A stretch of 64,000 nt of DNA from Streptantibioticus cattleyicolor NRRL 8057 = DSM 46488 (lineage in GTDB: Bacteria; Actinomycetota; Actinomycetes; Streptomycetales; Streptomycetaceae), in contig NC_017586.1 of NCBI RefSeq assembly GCF_000240165.1, positions 2,852,001-2,916,000 of the forward strand, in the 5' to 3' direction. A program made the translations under genes and the position numbers. The notes under the pieces are model-generated. The model saw only the letters and a list, made by a program, of their open reading frames with translations. It searched no databases and had not been told where the DNA came from. This document shows, piece by piece, positions 44,716 to 53,871 of the stretch (the first letter of the stretch is position 1; every line of letters begins with the position of its first letter).

Positions 44716-45339
44716 CGGGTGGGGTCCACAGGACCGGTGAGCGAGTGATCGGCGGCCTCATCGGCGGCTTGGAGGATCCATGCGGCCTCGCGAAGGGACG
44801 TGGCACCCGCTTCGCCCCACCGACGCGCGGTCCTGGCCGTCAAAACCACCGCGGTCACGGCCGTGACACTTGTCGCGCGCGGCCGCTGTCGCTGATCCGC
44901 CCCATCAGATCTCGTCCTTCCGGGCCACACCGACGGCGGCGACTTGGTCGATCTCGGCGATAGCCCGCTCAGCACGGGACACGCTCACTGCCAGCCGGAC
45001 ACGCTCGGTTTTCTGGCGACAACTGGGGCCACCGATGAACATCTTGGTGTTCTGCCGGGACTCCTCCCACAGCGGGCGATGACACGACTCCGATCCTGCG
45101 GCCCTCGCTGCCCCGGCCCTGATCGTCGCGTGCATCGGCGTCTGGGCTGTCTGTAACCGCTACGAGCGCCGACGCCCCAAGCTCGGCCAACCGCCCTACG
45201 ACTGCGAAGACTCCCGTCCCGTTGGGCAGCCATGGCCCGACAGCTCCACCACCTTGCACGCCCACCAGGAGACCGGCCACGTCAACACCGCATCGATCTG
45301 TCCATGCCGAGCCCGATGACGCCAACGCCGGGCGCGCGG

Positions 45340-45441
45340 ACACGCCTCGGCCGCTCGCCGGAGAACCTCATCGAGTTCTCCAAGGAATTCCACCCGCGCA
45401 GCATCGGCCTGGTCGTCTTGGACATGAGATCTGTCAGGACC
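45340..45441 (+). pseudogene. Serine recombinase (resolvase) fragment
   Basis: About 34 codons read 'RLGRSPENLIEFSKEFHPRS' then 'IGLVVLD', resembling the resolvase segment D-R-L-G-R-S...L..L...L...G-I-G-L-x-V-L-D. The catalytic Ser region and the DNA-binding domain are absent. It is a relic, located 100 bp from the second direct repeat. Confidence 0.6.
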
Positions 45442-45540
45442 GGACAGTCCCGCCGCTACCTATGGCCCCATCGAAGATGGTCGCATTTCACCCGTCGACC
45501 CAAGGGCAGCGATCGGCCTCTGACGGGGGGTCACGCACGC

Positions 45541-45563
45541 CTGTCCACCGGTTGTCCACCGAA
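45541..45563. repeat. 23-bp direct repeat, copy 2
   Basis: CT-GTCCACCG-GT-T-GTCCACCG-AA, one mismatch from copy 1 at 20456-20478. Together they bracket the 25-kb cargo; to the right starts the conjugation-related part. Confidence 0.6.
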
Positions 45564-45741
45564 ACCCGTCGCCCCTTCCGCCGGCCCTGGCCCTCGGTCA
45601 TGTCGTCGGCAACAAACCCTAGCGTGCGGGAGTGGCAGCCCCAGGGAGCTGGGGAAACAGCCGTTTCGGCTGGACGGATGCGGAATACCCGGAGCCTTCC
45701 GTCGATTGGTCCTCTTGCAGAGATCACGGGAGGGGACGCTG

Positions 45742-46677
45742 GTGGCCGAGCTGATGATGTTCCGGCGAGACGCGGAGGGGCGGGACGTCGAGCTGCCCGG
45801 TTCGACGGTGGCGCTGGAGGTGGAACTGCAGCGGCGGGTCGAGGCCAGCCTGGAGGCGATGCTCGGCATCCGGTTCCTGGCGTCGGAGTACCCGACCGGT
45901 CCGTGGCACCGGGGCCGGATCGACACCCTCGGGCTGGACGAGAACGGCAGCCCGGTGGTGATCGAGTACAAGAAGGGCTCCGACAGCGGGGTGCTGTCGC
46001 AGGCCGTCTCCTACCTCTCCTGGCTGGACTCCGCGCGGCACGAGGTCGAGGCGCTCGTCCGGAAGGTGCTCGGCGCGGAGGCCGCCGAGACCATCGACTG
46101 GCGTCGCCCGCGGATGGTCTGCATCGCGGCCAGCTTCTCCCACCACGACCGCGTAGCCGTGCAGCGGCTGCCCGAGCGGATCGACCTGGTGCGCTACCGC
46201 GTCTTCGAGGGTGACCTGCTGAGCCTGCTGCTCGTGGACTCCTCGCCCGGTTCGGCGACCGCTGCTTCATTTCGGCGAACCAGGGAGCGGGACACGGCGA
46301 CCACCAGCGTGCCGGCGGCCCCGGCGGCTTCCGCGCTGGCGGGCCCTGGTCTCGTCCCGGAGTGCCTGCGCGACCTGTACGCGGAGTTGGACGACGCGCT
46401 CACGGCGTGGGGCGAGGTCGAGGTGGCCCCTCTCCGGCACTACATCGCCTACAGGCGGCTGGTGAACGTCGCCTCCGTGATCTTCCGTCCGAAGCACGAG
46501 GCGATCCTCGTCTACCTCAGACTCGACCCGGGCACCGTCGCACTGGAGGAGGGCTTCACCCGGGACATGCGCGGCATCGGACACCTCGGAACCGGTGACC
46601 TGGAGGTACGCCTCGCGTCGGCGGCCGACCTGGAGAGGGCAGCACCGCTGATCCGGCGGGCGTTCGAAGCGGCCTGA
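45742..46677 (+). CDS. DUF91-like (NucS-type) nuclease with DUF5655 C-terminal domain
   Basis: 311 residues from GTG 45742 (GGGAGGGG upstream). The N-terminal half has a PD-(D/E)XK pattern: 'HRGRIDTLGLDENGSPVVIE' then YKKG (Asp, then E-x-K), with 'QAVSYLSWLDSARHEVEALV'. The C-terminal half (about 195-311) matches DUF5655: 'PLRHYIAYRRLVNVASVIFR', 'LDPGTVALEEGFTRDMRGIG' and 'GTGDLEVRLASAADLE'. DNA cleavage is inferred from the motif. It converges with the DNA methyltransferase 93 bp downstream, so a defence or modification pair is possible. Confidence 0.8.
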   Translation: MAELMMFRRDAEGRDVELPGSTVALEVELQRRVEASLEAMLGIRFLASEYPTGPWHRGRIDTLGLDENGSPVVIEYKKGSDSGVLSQAVSYLSWLDSARHEVEALVRKVLGAEAAETIDWRRPRMVCIAASFSHHDRVAVQRLPERIDLVRYRVFEGDLLSLLLVDSSPGSATAASFRRTRERDTATTSVPAAPAASALAGPGLVPECLRDLYAELDDALTAWGEVEVAPLRHYIAYRRLVNVASVIFRPKHEAILVYLRLDPGTVALEEGFTRDMRGIGHLGTGDLEVRLASAADLERAAPLIRRAFEAA

Positions 46678-46770
46678 CGCAAGCAGAAGGGCGGCTGACG
46701 CATCGGTTACTCGATGCTCCAGCCACCCTTTGGCGTCTGCGGTCCGTGGGCCCCGGGCTCGCTCTCATGC

Positions 46771-47517
46771 TCACTCCTCCGGCCCGGCGAGGACGAAGTC
46801 GTCCTTCGTCAGCTCCGCGCGGAGTCGCTGTTCTGCCACGTCGGCATAGTGCGAGGACAGCTCGACGCCCACGAACCGACGTCCCTCGCGGAGGGCCGCG
46901 ATCCCCGTTGAGCCGCTGCCCGTGAACGGGTCCAGTACGACTCCGCCTTCGGGGCAGATCTGCACGAGCTGCTGCATGATCTCGACCGGCTTCTGGGTGA
47001 TGTGCACCCGGTCCTTGCGCGGCTGGGAGGCGATGAAGTGGCCGGGCAGGTACAGGTCCCGGTCCTTCGCCAGGCTGCCCTTGACGCCCCAGATGATGAA
47101 CTCCGCCGACTGCTTGAACCCGCCCTTGCGAGGCCGGCTGGCGGGCTTGATCCACGGGATCGTGCCGCTCCAGGTCCAGCCCGCCATCTGCAGGGCATCG
47201 GACGTGGTCGGCTCCTGACGCCAGTCCGAAAAGACGATGGCGACCGAGTGCTCGGTGGAGGCCCGGTACGCCTCAGTGAGCAGGGCGGTCAGCCAGCTGC
47301 GGTAGCTGCGCTGATCTCGGTTCTCCCCGGGGAAGTTCTGCAGGTCGTGCGCGCTGTTGCTGGTGACGTACTTGGCTCGCGCGGTGCGACCGGTGCGGTC
47401 CGCGCTGGTACGTCCGCCGGAGTTGTACGGCGGGTCGGTGATGACGGCGTTGACGCTCTCGTCCGGGAGGGACTTCAGCACGGTAAGGGCGTCGCCTCGG
47501 TGCAGGGTGTAGCTCAT
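46771..47517 (-). CDS. DNA (N6-adenine or N4-cytosine) methyltransferase
   Basis: 248 residues, amino-methyltransferase fold with the catalytic motif first: 'AVITDPPYNSGGRTSADRTG' (DPPY), and SAM-binding 'GGVVLDPFTGSGSTGIAALR' near the C-terminus, i.e. beta-class order. 'ITQKPVEIMQQLV' is typical. No target-recognition specificity can be read. It may protect element DNA from host restriction or pair with the convergent nuclease. Length is short but complete. Confidence 0.92.
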   Translation of the reverse strand: MSYTLHRGDALTVLKSLPDESVNAVITDPPYNSGGRTSADRTGRTARAKYVTSNSAHDLQNFPGENRDQRSYRSWLTALLTEAYRASTEHSVAIVFSDWRQEPTTSDALQMAGWTWSGTIPWIKPASRPRKGGFKQSAEFIIWGVKGSLAKDRDLYLPGHFIASQPRKDRVHITQKPVEIMQQLVQICPEGGVVLDPFTGSGSTGIAALREGRRFVGVELSSHYADVAEQRLRAELTKDDFVLAGPEE

Positions 47518-48094
47518 GTGCGGGGCCTCTTTCAGGGCATGGCGGAACTGGACCCGCTCCTGACGGTGCTCAGCAGCGGTCGTTCCGAGCGGGGTTGCGC
47601 CGGAGGTTAGCCGCGTTTTCCGGCCGTACCTAACGATCCGAGCCGTGCTCTGCGGTCGGTCCCGGAGCCGTTTGGTGCGGCCGGAATCCCGGTCTACTGT
47701 CTCGCCATGTCACCGGGACAGAGCCTCGCTCCGCCCCCGCTGACCTGTGCTTATCCGTGTTGTCTCGTCCAAGAGAGCAGCGCGGCAGGCTTATTGACCT
47801 CTCATTCCCCAAGCCGTGAGGAGACCCGGTGTATCGCCTGAGATTACGAGCGCGGCTGGCTGCCGCGCGTGACCCGAGACCGGCGCTCAGGAGCTACCAA
47901 CTCCTCTGATCCGGGCCCGTCCTGAGAGGCGGATTCACATCGGCGCGGTGCCGACGGCTTTGCACGAGAAGTCGGCACCGCGCCTCCTACGAACCACGAG
48001 GAGCCGCTGCGATGCAGCATGCCCTGATACACCCACGCCCCGACCCATCCCCCCTAACTGGCTGGCACCGCCTCCTCGGTGAACGGCGGCAGCG
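47518..48094. other. Structured intergenic region before the transfer operon
   Basis: About 575 bp without a convincing gene, between divergent genes. It contains a 7-bp stem at 47850-47868, CTCAGGA/TCCTGAG complementary segments around 47886-47926, and a perfect 13-bp inverted repeat at 47942-47984. Candidate roles are promoter and attenuator for the transfer genes, or origin of transfer. Confidence 0.5.
47942..47984. repeat. 13-bp perfect inverted repeat
   Basis: GGCGCGGTGCCGA (47942-47954) and TCGGCACCGCGCC (47972-47984) around a 17-nt loop. No T-run follows on either strand, so a plain terminator is unlikely. It lies 110 bp upstream of the first transfer gene. Confidence 0.7.
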
Positions 48095-49240
48095 ATGAAG
48101 AAGACCACGGGAGCCGTCGTCGGTCTCTTCGCAACCGGTCCGCTGCTGTTGGCCGTTCCGATCCTCGCCATCGGTGCCGGGACTGCCTCGGCTGCCTGCT
48201 CGACCGACGGTCCACAGGCTGTGGATACCTCAGCCGTCGCGGCTCAGGTCAAGGCGATCCTGAACGGCGGCGGCAAGGGGACGGTATCCGTGCCGGGGCT
48301 GGACGATCCGGCCGAGCAGGTACCCAACGCCAAGACCATCCAGGCCACCGGCGTCGCGATGAACATCCCGGCCCGCGGGCAGGTCATCGCTCTGGCTACC
48401 GCACTGCAGGAGAGCGGTCTGCGGAACCTGACCTACGGCGACCGTGATTCGCTGGGTTTTTTCCAGCAGCGGCCATCGCAGGGCTGGGGCACCGCGAACG
48501 AGGTCCTCGACCCGGTGCACGCCTCGACGAAGTTCTACGAGGCGCTGGAGAAGGTCTCGGGCTGGCAGTCCCTGTCCGTCACCCAGGCAGCCCAGGCAGT
48601 GCAGGCGTCGGGCTTCCCCGACGCTTATGCGAAGTGGGAGCCCCTGGCCACCGCCTTGCAGAAGGCGATCGCACCGTTGCTGTCGAAGGCCGGCGGCGCG
48701 GAGTCGAGCCCTTCGCCGTCCGGCTCGGGGAGCACGGGCAGTCCTCCGCCAAGCACCACAGGAGGCTGCACGAGTGGCGGGGACGGAACCAATTTCGGAA
48801 CCATCCCGCCTGGGGCGGTGCCGACGGGTTACAAGATCCCGGCAACCGCTCCGCCGAAGGTCCAGACGGCGATCCGCTGGGCGCTCGGCCAGCTCGATAC
48901 GCCGTATCAGTGGGGCGGGAGCTGCACCGATTCCCACGGGTCCGACCCCATGGGCCGGTGTGACTGCTCCTCGTTGATGCAGCAGTCGTACAAGGCTGCC
49001 GGGGTCACCCTGACACGGACGACGTATACGCAGGTCAAGGAGGGCAAGGCCGTATCGGTCGACGCTCTCCAGCCAGGCGACCTTGTCTTCACCGAAGGAA
49101 CTGCGGAAGTCCCTGAGCACGTAGGCATGTTCCTCGGCCAGGGCTTGATCATCAACGCCCCGCACACCGGTGACGTGGTCCGCATCGCGACCCTGGCGTC
49201 CTGGAAATCGCGGATTCTCGCGGCCCGCCGAGTCGTCTGA
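48095..49240 (+). CDS. Secreted lytic/NlpC-P60 peptidoglycan hydrolase
   Basis: 381 residues. Signal peptide ('GLFATGPLLLAVPILAIGAG', cleaved near 'TASA'). A lysozyme-like part follows ('VIALATALQESGLRNLTYGD', 'LGFFQQRPSQGWGTANEVLD'), then a Ser/Pro/Gly linker and an NlpC/P60 domain with catalytic Cys in 'GRCDCSSLMQQSYKAAG', His in 'PEHVGMFLGQGL' and a third polar residue near 'NAPHTG'. It corresponds to the VirB1-like wall-opening enzyme of conjugation systems and opens the operon. Confidence 0.9.
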   Translation: MKKTTGAVVGLFATGPLLLAVPILAIGAGTASAACSTDGPQAVDTSAVAAQVKAILNGGGKGTVSVPGLDDPAEQVPNAKTIQATGVAMNIPARGQVIALATALQESGLRNLTYGDRDSLGFFQQRPSQGWGTANEVLDPVHASTKFYEALEKVSGWQSLSVTQAAQAVQASGFPDAYAKWEPLATALQKAIAPLLSKAGGAESSPSPSGSGSTGSPPPSTTGGCTSGGDGTNFGTIPPGAVPTGYKIPATAPPKVQTAIRWALGQLDTPYQWGGSCTDSHGSDPMGRCDCSSLMQQSYKAAGVTLTRTTYTQVKEGKAVSVDALQPGDLVFTEGTAEVPEHVGMFLGQGLIINAPHTGDVVRIATLASWKSRILAARRVV

Positions 49241-49327
49241 CCGGCGGTTTCTCCCTCCCTTCCTCCCTCGCACCGCCGCTCCGCCAGATCGGGCTTTGGC
49301 GTGCACTAGATCGAACTGGAGTTCGTA

Positions 49328-49636
49328 ATGTACCTCGCCGACAAGGTCGTCCAGCTCGCCTACGACCCCGGGATCAAGCCAAACGAGGGCGGGCTGCCGG
49401 GCCTCGCCGTCCTCAAGGAGGTCATGGGCTCCGTCAACCTCTTCGGCATCATCGCCGTGGTCGGCGCGCTCGCCGTCAGCGCGGGCGTGTGGGCCTGGGG
49501 CCACCACTCCGGCGGCCACCAGGCCGAGGCGAACGGCAAGAAGGGCGTGCTGGTCAGCGCTGGTGCGGCCCTCCTGCTGGGTGCCGCGAACGGCGTGGTG
49601 GCGTTCTTCAGCACGCTGGGGAGCCAGGTCCACTGA
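49328..49636 (+). CDS. Two-helix membrane protein (VirB2/TrbC-like position)
   Basis: 102 residues with hydrophobic segments 'VNLFGIIAVVGALAVSAGVW' and 'VLVSAGAALLLGAANGVVAF'. Size, topology and operon position match pilin-like or small membrane subunits of actinobacterial conjugation loci. The stop overlaps the next ATG by one base. Assignment rests on context. Confidence 0.65.
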   Translation: MYLADKVVQLAYDPGIKPNEGGLPGLAVLKEVMGSVNLFGIIAVVGALAVSAGVWAWGHHSGGHQAEANGKKGVLVSAGAALLLGAANGVVAFFSTLGSQVH

Positions 49637-50328
49637 TGGCTCCCCGCTCCTCGAACCCCGGCGGCGCATCTCGCGTGCGCCGCCGGGCGCTGCTCGGCAC
49701 CGCCGTCCTGGTGGTGCTTGTCGCCCTCGCCGGCCTGGCCGCCTACATCACCCGCGATGGCAGGAGCCCCTCCAAGGCTTCTGCGGCGGGTACGAGTTCG
49801 GCCGTCACCGCCGCCTCTCCTACCCCTTCGTCGTCCGGGCCGCCCACACCTGGTGCACGCCACAACGCCCTCCCGGTTCCGCCGGACACCCACGATCCGA
49901 TCGTTTTCGGGAAGGCCGCCGCAGCGGCCCTGTGGTCCTACGACACCCGCTCCTACTCCCAGGTGCAGTTGCTGGCCGCACTGCACCGGTGGCTGACCAC
50001 CGAGACCAAGTACGCCGACCCGGCTTCGGTCGACGCGATCGTCCCTTCCCCTGTGCTGTGGAAGGAAATGGCCGCCAACGACCAGTTCGCCACCGCCAAG
50101 GTGAACGAGGGCCACTTCCCGGACTCCTTCACCCAGGCACTTCAGGCAGCCCCCGGAGCGATCACGGAGGCATACGTCTACGCCGTCACGGTCTCCGGCA
50201 AGCAGTCGATCGCATGGAAGGGCTCTCCCGCCGGAGGCGCGGAGGACCGCGTCATCACCCTCGCGGTCCAGTGCCGACCCAACCAGCCCTGCGCCCTGGC
50301 CGGCGTCATGCCGTCCGTCGCGCCCTGA
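49636..50328 (+). CDS. Single-pass membrane protein, VirB8/TcpC-like
   Basis: 230 residues: a basic start, one helix ('ALLGTAVLVVLVALAGLAAY'), a Ser/Thr/Pro linker, then an extracytoplasmic domain ('DPIVFGKAAAAALWSYDTRS' onward) ending with a possible disulfide ('VQCRPNQPCALAG'). This one-helix plus NTF2-sized domain plan is that of VirB8/TcpC assembly factors. Sequence similarity cannot be confirmed by eye. Confidence 0.6.
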   Translation: MAPRSSNPGGASRVRRRALLGTAVLVVLVALAGLAAYITRDGRSPSKASAAGTSSAVTAASPTPSSSGPPTPGARHNALPVPPDTHDPIVFGKAAAAALWSYDTRSYSQVQLLAALHRWLTTETKYADPASVDAIVPSPVLWKEMAANDQFATAKVNEGHFPDSFTQALQAAPGAITEAYVYAVTVSGKQSIAWKGSPAGGAEDRVITLAVQCRPNQPCALAGVMPSVAP

Positions 50329-50355
50329 CCCCCACCCCAGGAAGGAGGTACCACC

Positions 50356-51750
50356 ATGGGAGTCTGCGACTGGCCCCTGATGGACAAGGTGTGCGGCGCC
50401 GTTGACTTCGCCACCAACCCTGCCGGAACCGTCACCGACGGCATCGGAGCATGGATCGCGAAGTCGGCGGGAGAACTGGCCGCCAGCGCGGCGAACCTCG
50501 CCGCCAAGGCCGTCAACGAGACCACGGCCATCGACCTCAACGCCCGATGGTTCCGGGACAACTACGAGCTGCTGCTACCCATCGGGCTCGCCCTGACCGT
50601 CGGCACGTTCTGCATCCAGTTGATGTTCGCGGCCTGGCGAAGGGACGAACGCGCTCTGGCCCGAGCCGCCATCGGCACCATGACCGGCGTCCTCTTCAGC
50701 TTCTGCGCCGTTGCCTTCACCACCGTCGCCATCACCGTGGTCGACGCCTTGTCCGACGGCCTGTTCAAGGCAGCCAACAGTTCTGTCGACGACGCGATCC
50801 GGCGCGTGGTGAAGGTCAACGAACTGGGGGCGATGTACGGCTTGGGCTGGGGTGTCCCAGCCCTGGTCGCCCTAGGCTGCGCGATCGGCGCCTTCTTGTA
50901 CTGGGGCGTGATGGTAGCCCGCAAGGTCGGCGTGCTGATCATGGTCGCCCTCGCCGTCTTCGCCGGGTCCGGCGGCGGCTGGGAGGTCGCCAAGCGATGG
51001 CGGCGCGGCTGGATCGAGGCCACCGCCACCCTGGTCGTCTCGAAACTCCTGATGACCGTGGTCTTCCTGATCGGTGTCTCCGCGATGGGCAAGTCCGACG
51101 CCCACGACGGCATGGCAGCGTTGTCCGACGCGATGGCCGGCATCGTCGTGATGGTCTTGGTGCTGCTCTGCCCGTACGCGACGTACAAGTTCGTTCACTG
51201 GGCGAGCGACGGTGGCGGCCACGACGACCTGCACCGTACCGGCGTCGCCGGGATGGCAGTCGCCGCGGGAGCTGCCAAGACCGCAGGCAGCCTGGCGATG
51301 CAGGCCAGCACCGGCACCCCTGCACCGCAGGGGCCGAGCAAGGTCCCCGGCGCAGGCAGTGACGGTGTCGCCTCCGGGATCAACCCGTCCGGCAGCCTCA
51401 GCAAGGAGGGCATCGACGCCGGACCGCCCCAGCCCCGGACACGGTTCCGGTACGGCGAAGATGCGAACGCCTCCGGCGACAAGGGACGAGCCCTGATCCA
51501 GCGCCCCGGCATCCCGCCGCTCATCACCCGGCCCAGCGAGGGCGACACGGGGGGCTCGGAAGGAGGCGCCCCGGGTGGTCAGTTCGCCGGCGCGTCGGCG
51601 CCCGGGGACAGCATGACTCGCGCTGGTGCCGCCCCGCCTGCCGACCCGGCACCCGGAGCCTCGCCTCCGCCTACTACCGGTCCGTCGGCAACCGGTTCCG
51701 CGACGCCGACGAGCTGGGTCTACCCCAACCAGCCGCCTTCGGGGTCCTGA
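50356..51750 (+). CDS. Polytopic conjugation membrane protein (VirB6/TrbL-like)
   Basis: 464 residues, ATG 50356 with GGAAGGAGG upstream. At least five membrane helices between residues 70 and 285 ('LLLPIGLALTVGTFCIQLMF', 'VGVLIMVALAVFAGSGGGWE', 'AGIVVMVLVLLCPYATYKFV'). A long Gly/Pro/Ser-rich disordered tail fills residues 300-464. This layout is typical of TrbL/VirB6 proteins of Gram-positive systems. A strong hairpin follows the gene. Confidence 0.75.
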   Translation: MGVCDWPLMDKVCGAVDFATNPAGTVTDGIGAWIAKSAGELAASAANLAAKAVNETTAIDLNARWFRDNYELLLPIGLALTVGTFCIQLMFAAWRRDERALARAAIGTMTGVLFSFCAVAFTTVAITVVDALSDGLFKAANSSVDDAIRRVVKVNELGAMYGLGWGVPALVALGCAIGAFLYWGVMVARKVGVLIMVALAVFAGSGGGWEVAKRWRRGWIEATATLVVSKLLMTVVFLIGVSAMGKSDAHDGMAALSDAMAGIVVMVLVLLCPYATYKFVHWASDGGGHDDLHRTGVAGMAVAAGAAKTAGSLAMQASTGTPAPQGPSKVPGAGSDGVASGINPSGSLSKEGIDAGPPQPRTRFRYGEDANASGDKGRALIQRPGIPPLITRPSEGDTGGSEGGAPGGQFAGASAPGDSMTRAGAAPPADPAPGASPPPTTGPSATGSATPTSWVYPNQPPSGS

Positions 51751-51762
51751 CCAACCCCACCC

Positions 51763-51794
51763 GGGGGGCGGGCTGCCTGCGCAGCCCGCCCCCC
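51763..51794. terminator. Strong GC hairpin within the transfer operon
   Basis: A perfect 14-bp stem (GGGGGGCGGGCTGC/GCAGCCCGCCCCCC) with a 4-nt loop, 12 bp after the VirB6-like stop. No T-run. It may reduce downstream expression or stabilise the upstream message. Confidence 0.5.
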
Positions 51795-51884
51795 ATGCCC
51801 CCACCAGAAACGGAGTCCCGCCATGGCCAGCAGAAGAGCGCCGCACGCCTCGCCCTTCGCCCGCTCCCACCGTCTGGAACCACC

Positions 51885-53357
51885 ATGTCTGACAAGCACC
51901 AGGCCCAAGCCACCCCGGCCACCGTCAAGTTTCCCCACCGCAGCAGGCGCGGCATCCTGCTCGGCCTGACCGCACCGCAACTGATCGTCGTCAGTCTCAC
52001 CGGCCTTCTCCTGCTCGCTGTGATCCTCACGCGCGGCGTGGTCGGCGCCCTCGAACTCATCCCCCTCTGGGCCGTCATCGCCCTCCTGACGTTCGTCCGG
52101 TACCGAGGCCGCGCCCTGGCCGACTGGGCTCCGATCGTCACCCGGTACGTCCTGCGCCGGATGCGGGGCCAGCTGATCTGGCTCGCCCGGCCCTCCCGCC
52201 GGCCGATCCGCGAAGGACTCCTCCACCTGCCCGGTACCGCGGCCAGCCTGCGTGTGGTCACCGCCCCCGACCGCCGATACGGCGCGGTCCACAACCCCCA
52301 CACCGGCACCCTGACCGCCGTCGTCAAGGTCTCCTCCCGCGCCTACGCACTGCTCGACCCGGGCACCCAGAACGCCAACGTCAACGGCTGGGGACGCGCG
52401 CTGGCCGCTCTCGCCCGAACCGGCCAGGTCGCCCGTATCCAGGTGATCGAGCGCACGGTCCCGGACTCCGGCGACGCGCTGCGCCGGTACTGGGAGGAGC
52501 ACGGCCAGTCCGACGCTCCCGTGGCCGGCGCGATCTACAGCGAGCTGATCCAGAGCGCGGGCCCGGCCGCCGCGCCGCACGAGGCGTACGTCGCGGTGTC
52601 GCTGGACGCCAAGGCCGCACGACGTCTGATCAACCAGGCCGGAGGCGGTCTCACCGGGGCCTTCAGCGTCCTGGCGCAGCTGACCTCGACCTTCGACCAG
52701 GCCGCGCGCACCGCTGGGCTCAACCCGACCGGCTGGCTCACGGCCTGCGAGATCGCGGCCGTCGTGCGAACGGCGTACGATCCCAAGGCTCTTGCGGCGC
52801 TGGACCGTTGGTCCACCGCAGGACGCCCCGAGGCTGAGCCCGCCGCTGCCGGCCCCGTCGTGGTCGTCGAGAAGTCGGACCACATCGCGACCGACTCGGC
52901 CTTCCACTCCACGTACTGGGTGGAGAACTGGCCGCGGGCTGAGACGTCGGCGGGCTTCTTGCATCAGCTGCTGTTCACCGCCGGGGTCCGGCGCACCCTG
53001 TCGCTGTCGTACGAGCCCAAGGGGCTGGACGCCGCGCTGCGTGACGTCCGGCGCAAGAAGGCCAGCGTGATCGCCGACGCCGCCGAGCGAGCCCGGCGTG
53101 GCCAGGTCGACTCCGAGGCGGACTCGATCGAGTACCAGGACATCAAGTCCCGTGAGCGCCAGCTCATCGCGGGCCACGCGGATGTTGCCCTGACCGGCCT
53201 GCTGACCGTCTCGGCCGACTCGGAGGAGGAACTCCGTTCCGCCTGCGCGGTCGTGGAGACCGCGGCCGTCGGCGCCCAGCTCGATCTGCGGCCTCTCACC
53301 TGGCAGCAGGCTGAAGCGTTCACCGCCGCCGCCATGCCGCTCGCTCTCGCCGCCTGA
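51885..53357 (+). CDS. SCO6880-family conjugation protein
   Basis: 490 residues from ATG 51885. Two membrane helices near the N-terminus ('LIVVSLTGLLLLAVILTRGV', 'ELIPLWAVIALLTFVRY', PrgI-like), then a large cytoplasmic part with 'RYGAVHNPHTGTLTAVVKVS' and 'YWVENWPRAETSAGFLHQLL', which resembles the N-terminal half of VirB4/TraC ATPases without a P-loop. The ATPase half is encoded two genes on. SCO6880 homologues mark T4SS-like streptomycete elements. Confidence 0.82.
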   Translation: MSDKHQAQATPATVKFPHRSRRGILLGLTAPQLIVVSLTGLLLLAVILTRGVVGALELIPLWAVIALLTFVRYRGRALADWAPIVTRYVLRRMRGQLIWLARPSRRPIREGLLHLPGTAASLRVVTAPDRRYGAVHNPHTGTLTAVVKVSSRAYALLDPGTQNANVNGWGRALAALARTGQVARIQVIERTVPDSGDALRRYWEEHGQSDAPVAGAIYSELIQSAGPAAAPHEAYVAVSLDAKAARRLINQAGGGLTGAFSVLAQLTSTFDQAARTAGLNPTGWLTACEIAAVVRTAYDPKALAALDRWSTAGRPEAEPAAAGPVVVVEKSDHIATDSAFHSTYWVENWPRAETSAGFLHQLLFTAGVRRTLSLSYEPKGLDAALRDVRRKKASVIADAAERARRGQVDSEADSIEYQDIKSRERQLIAGHADVALTGLLTVSADSEEELRSACAVVETAAVGAQLDLRPLTWQQAEAFTAAAMPLALAA

Positions 53358-53392
53358 TGCCGGCCTTCCTTCCCTCCGAAAGAGCACCTCCC

Positions 53393-53845
53393 ATGTCCCG
53401 CACCGCCAGTCCGACCGCGCAGGACTTCGTGCCCTTCGCCACCGCAGCGCTCGACTTCCACCGCGCGCTCAACCTTCCGGGTGGTCCTCTCGTCACCACC
53501 CGCGCCGAGCTGGACGCCCTGCACGCCCACCTGGTCTCGCTGCACGGTCTGCTCGATGCCCATGCCCTCCGCACCGGCCAGCTCGTCCCGGCCGAGGGAG
53601 ACCAGCTTCGCGCTGCCCGCACTCGAATCTGGCAGGCCGCCGACCACGTCCACACCGCGTACCACGCGGCACCCCGGCCGGACTCCGGCGAGGTGCCTGA
53701 GCGCGAGGCGTGCCAGGCCGGCCTGCCCGAAGGGGCACCGGAGCTGACCATCTGCCAGCGCCATCAACGCACCGCGCACCTGGTACGCCGACGCACTACC
53801 CCGGCCGACCTGCACGCGCCGTTCACCGGCCTCGTCCGCCGCTGA
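53393..53845 (+). CDS. Small protein of the transfer operon
   Basis: 150 residues from ATG 53393. Mostly helical: 'ALDFHRALNLPGGPLVTTRA', 'LVSLHGLLDAHALRTGQLVP', 'ARTRIWQAADHVHTAYHAAP'. I see no catalytic motif, signal or membrane segment. It always sits between the SCO6880-type and VirB4-type genes here, so a structural or accessory role in transfer is possible. Unrecognised with certainty. Confidence 0.6.
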   Translation: MSRTASPTAQDFVPFATAALDFHRALNLPGGPLVTTRAELDALHAHLVSLHGLLDAHALRTGQLVPAEGDQLRAARTRIWQAADHVHTAYHAAPRPDSGEVPEREACQAGLPEGAPELTICQRHQRTAHLVRRRTTPADLHAPFTGLVRR

Positions 53846-53871
53846 CCTGCCTTCCATCTGGAGAAACGTTC

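Larger units (their letters stand above)
44716..45741. other. Decayed junction region
   Basis: About 1 kb between the cargo and the nuclease gene with no intact gene. It contains the serine-recombinase fragment (45340-45441) and the second copy of the 23-bp direct repeat (45541-45563). Other open frames are short and show no family pattern. Confidence 0.5.

Noticed and set aside
44905-45343. Short minus-strand frames between the thiol operon and the recombinase relic
   Set aside because: No family pattern or ribosome site; treated as decayed DNA.
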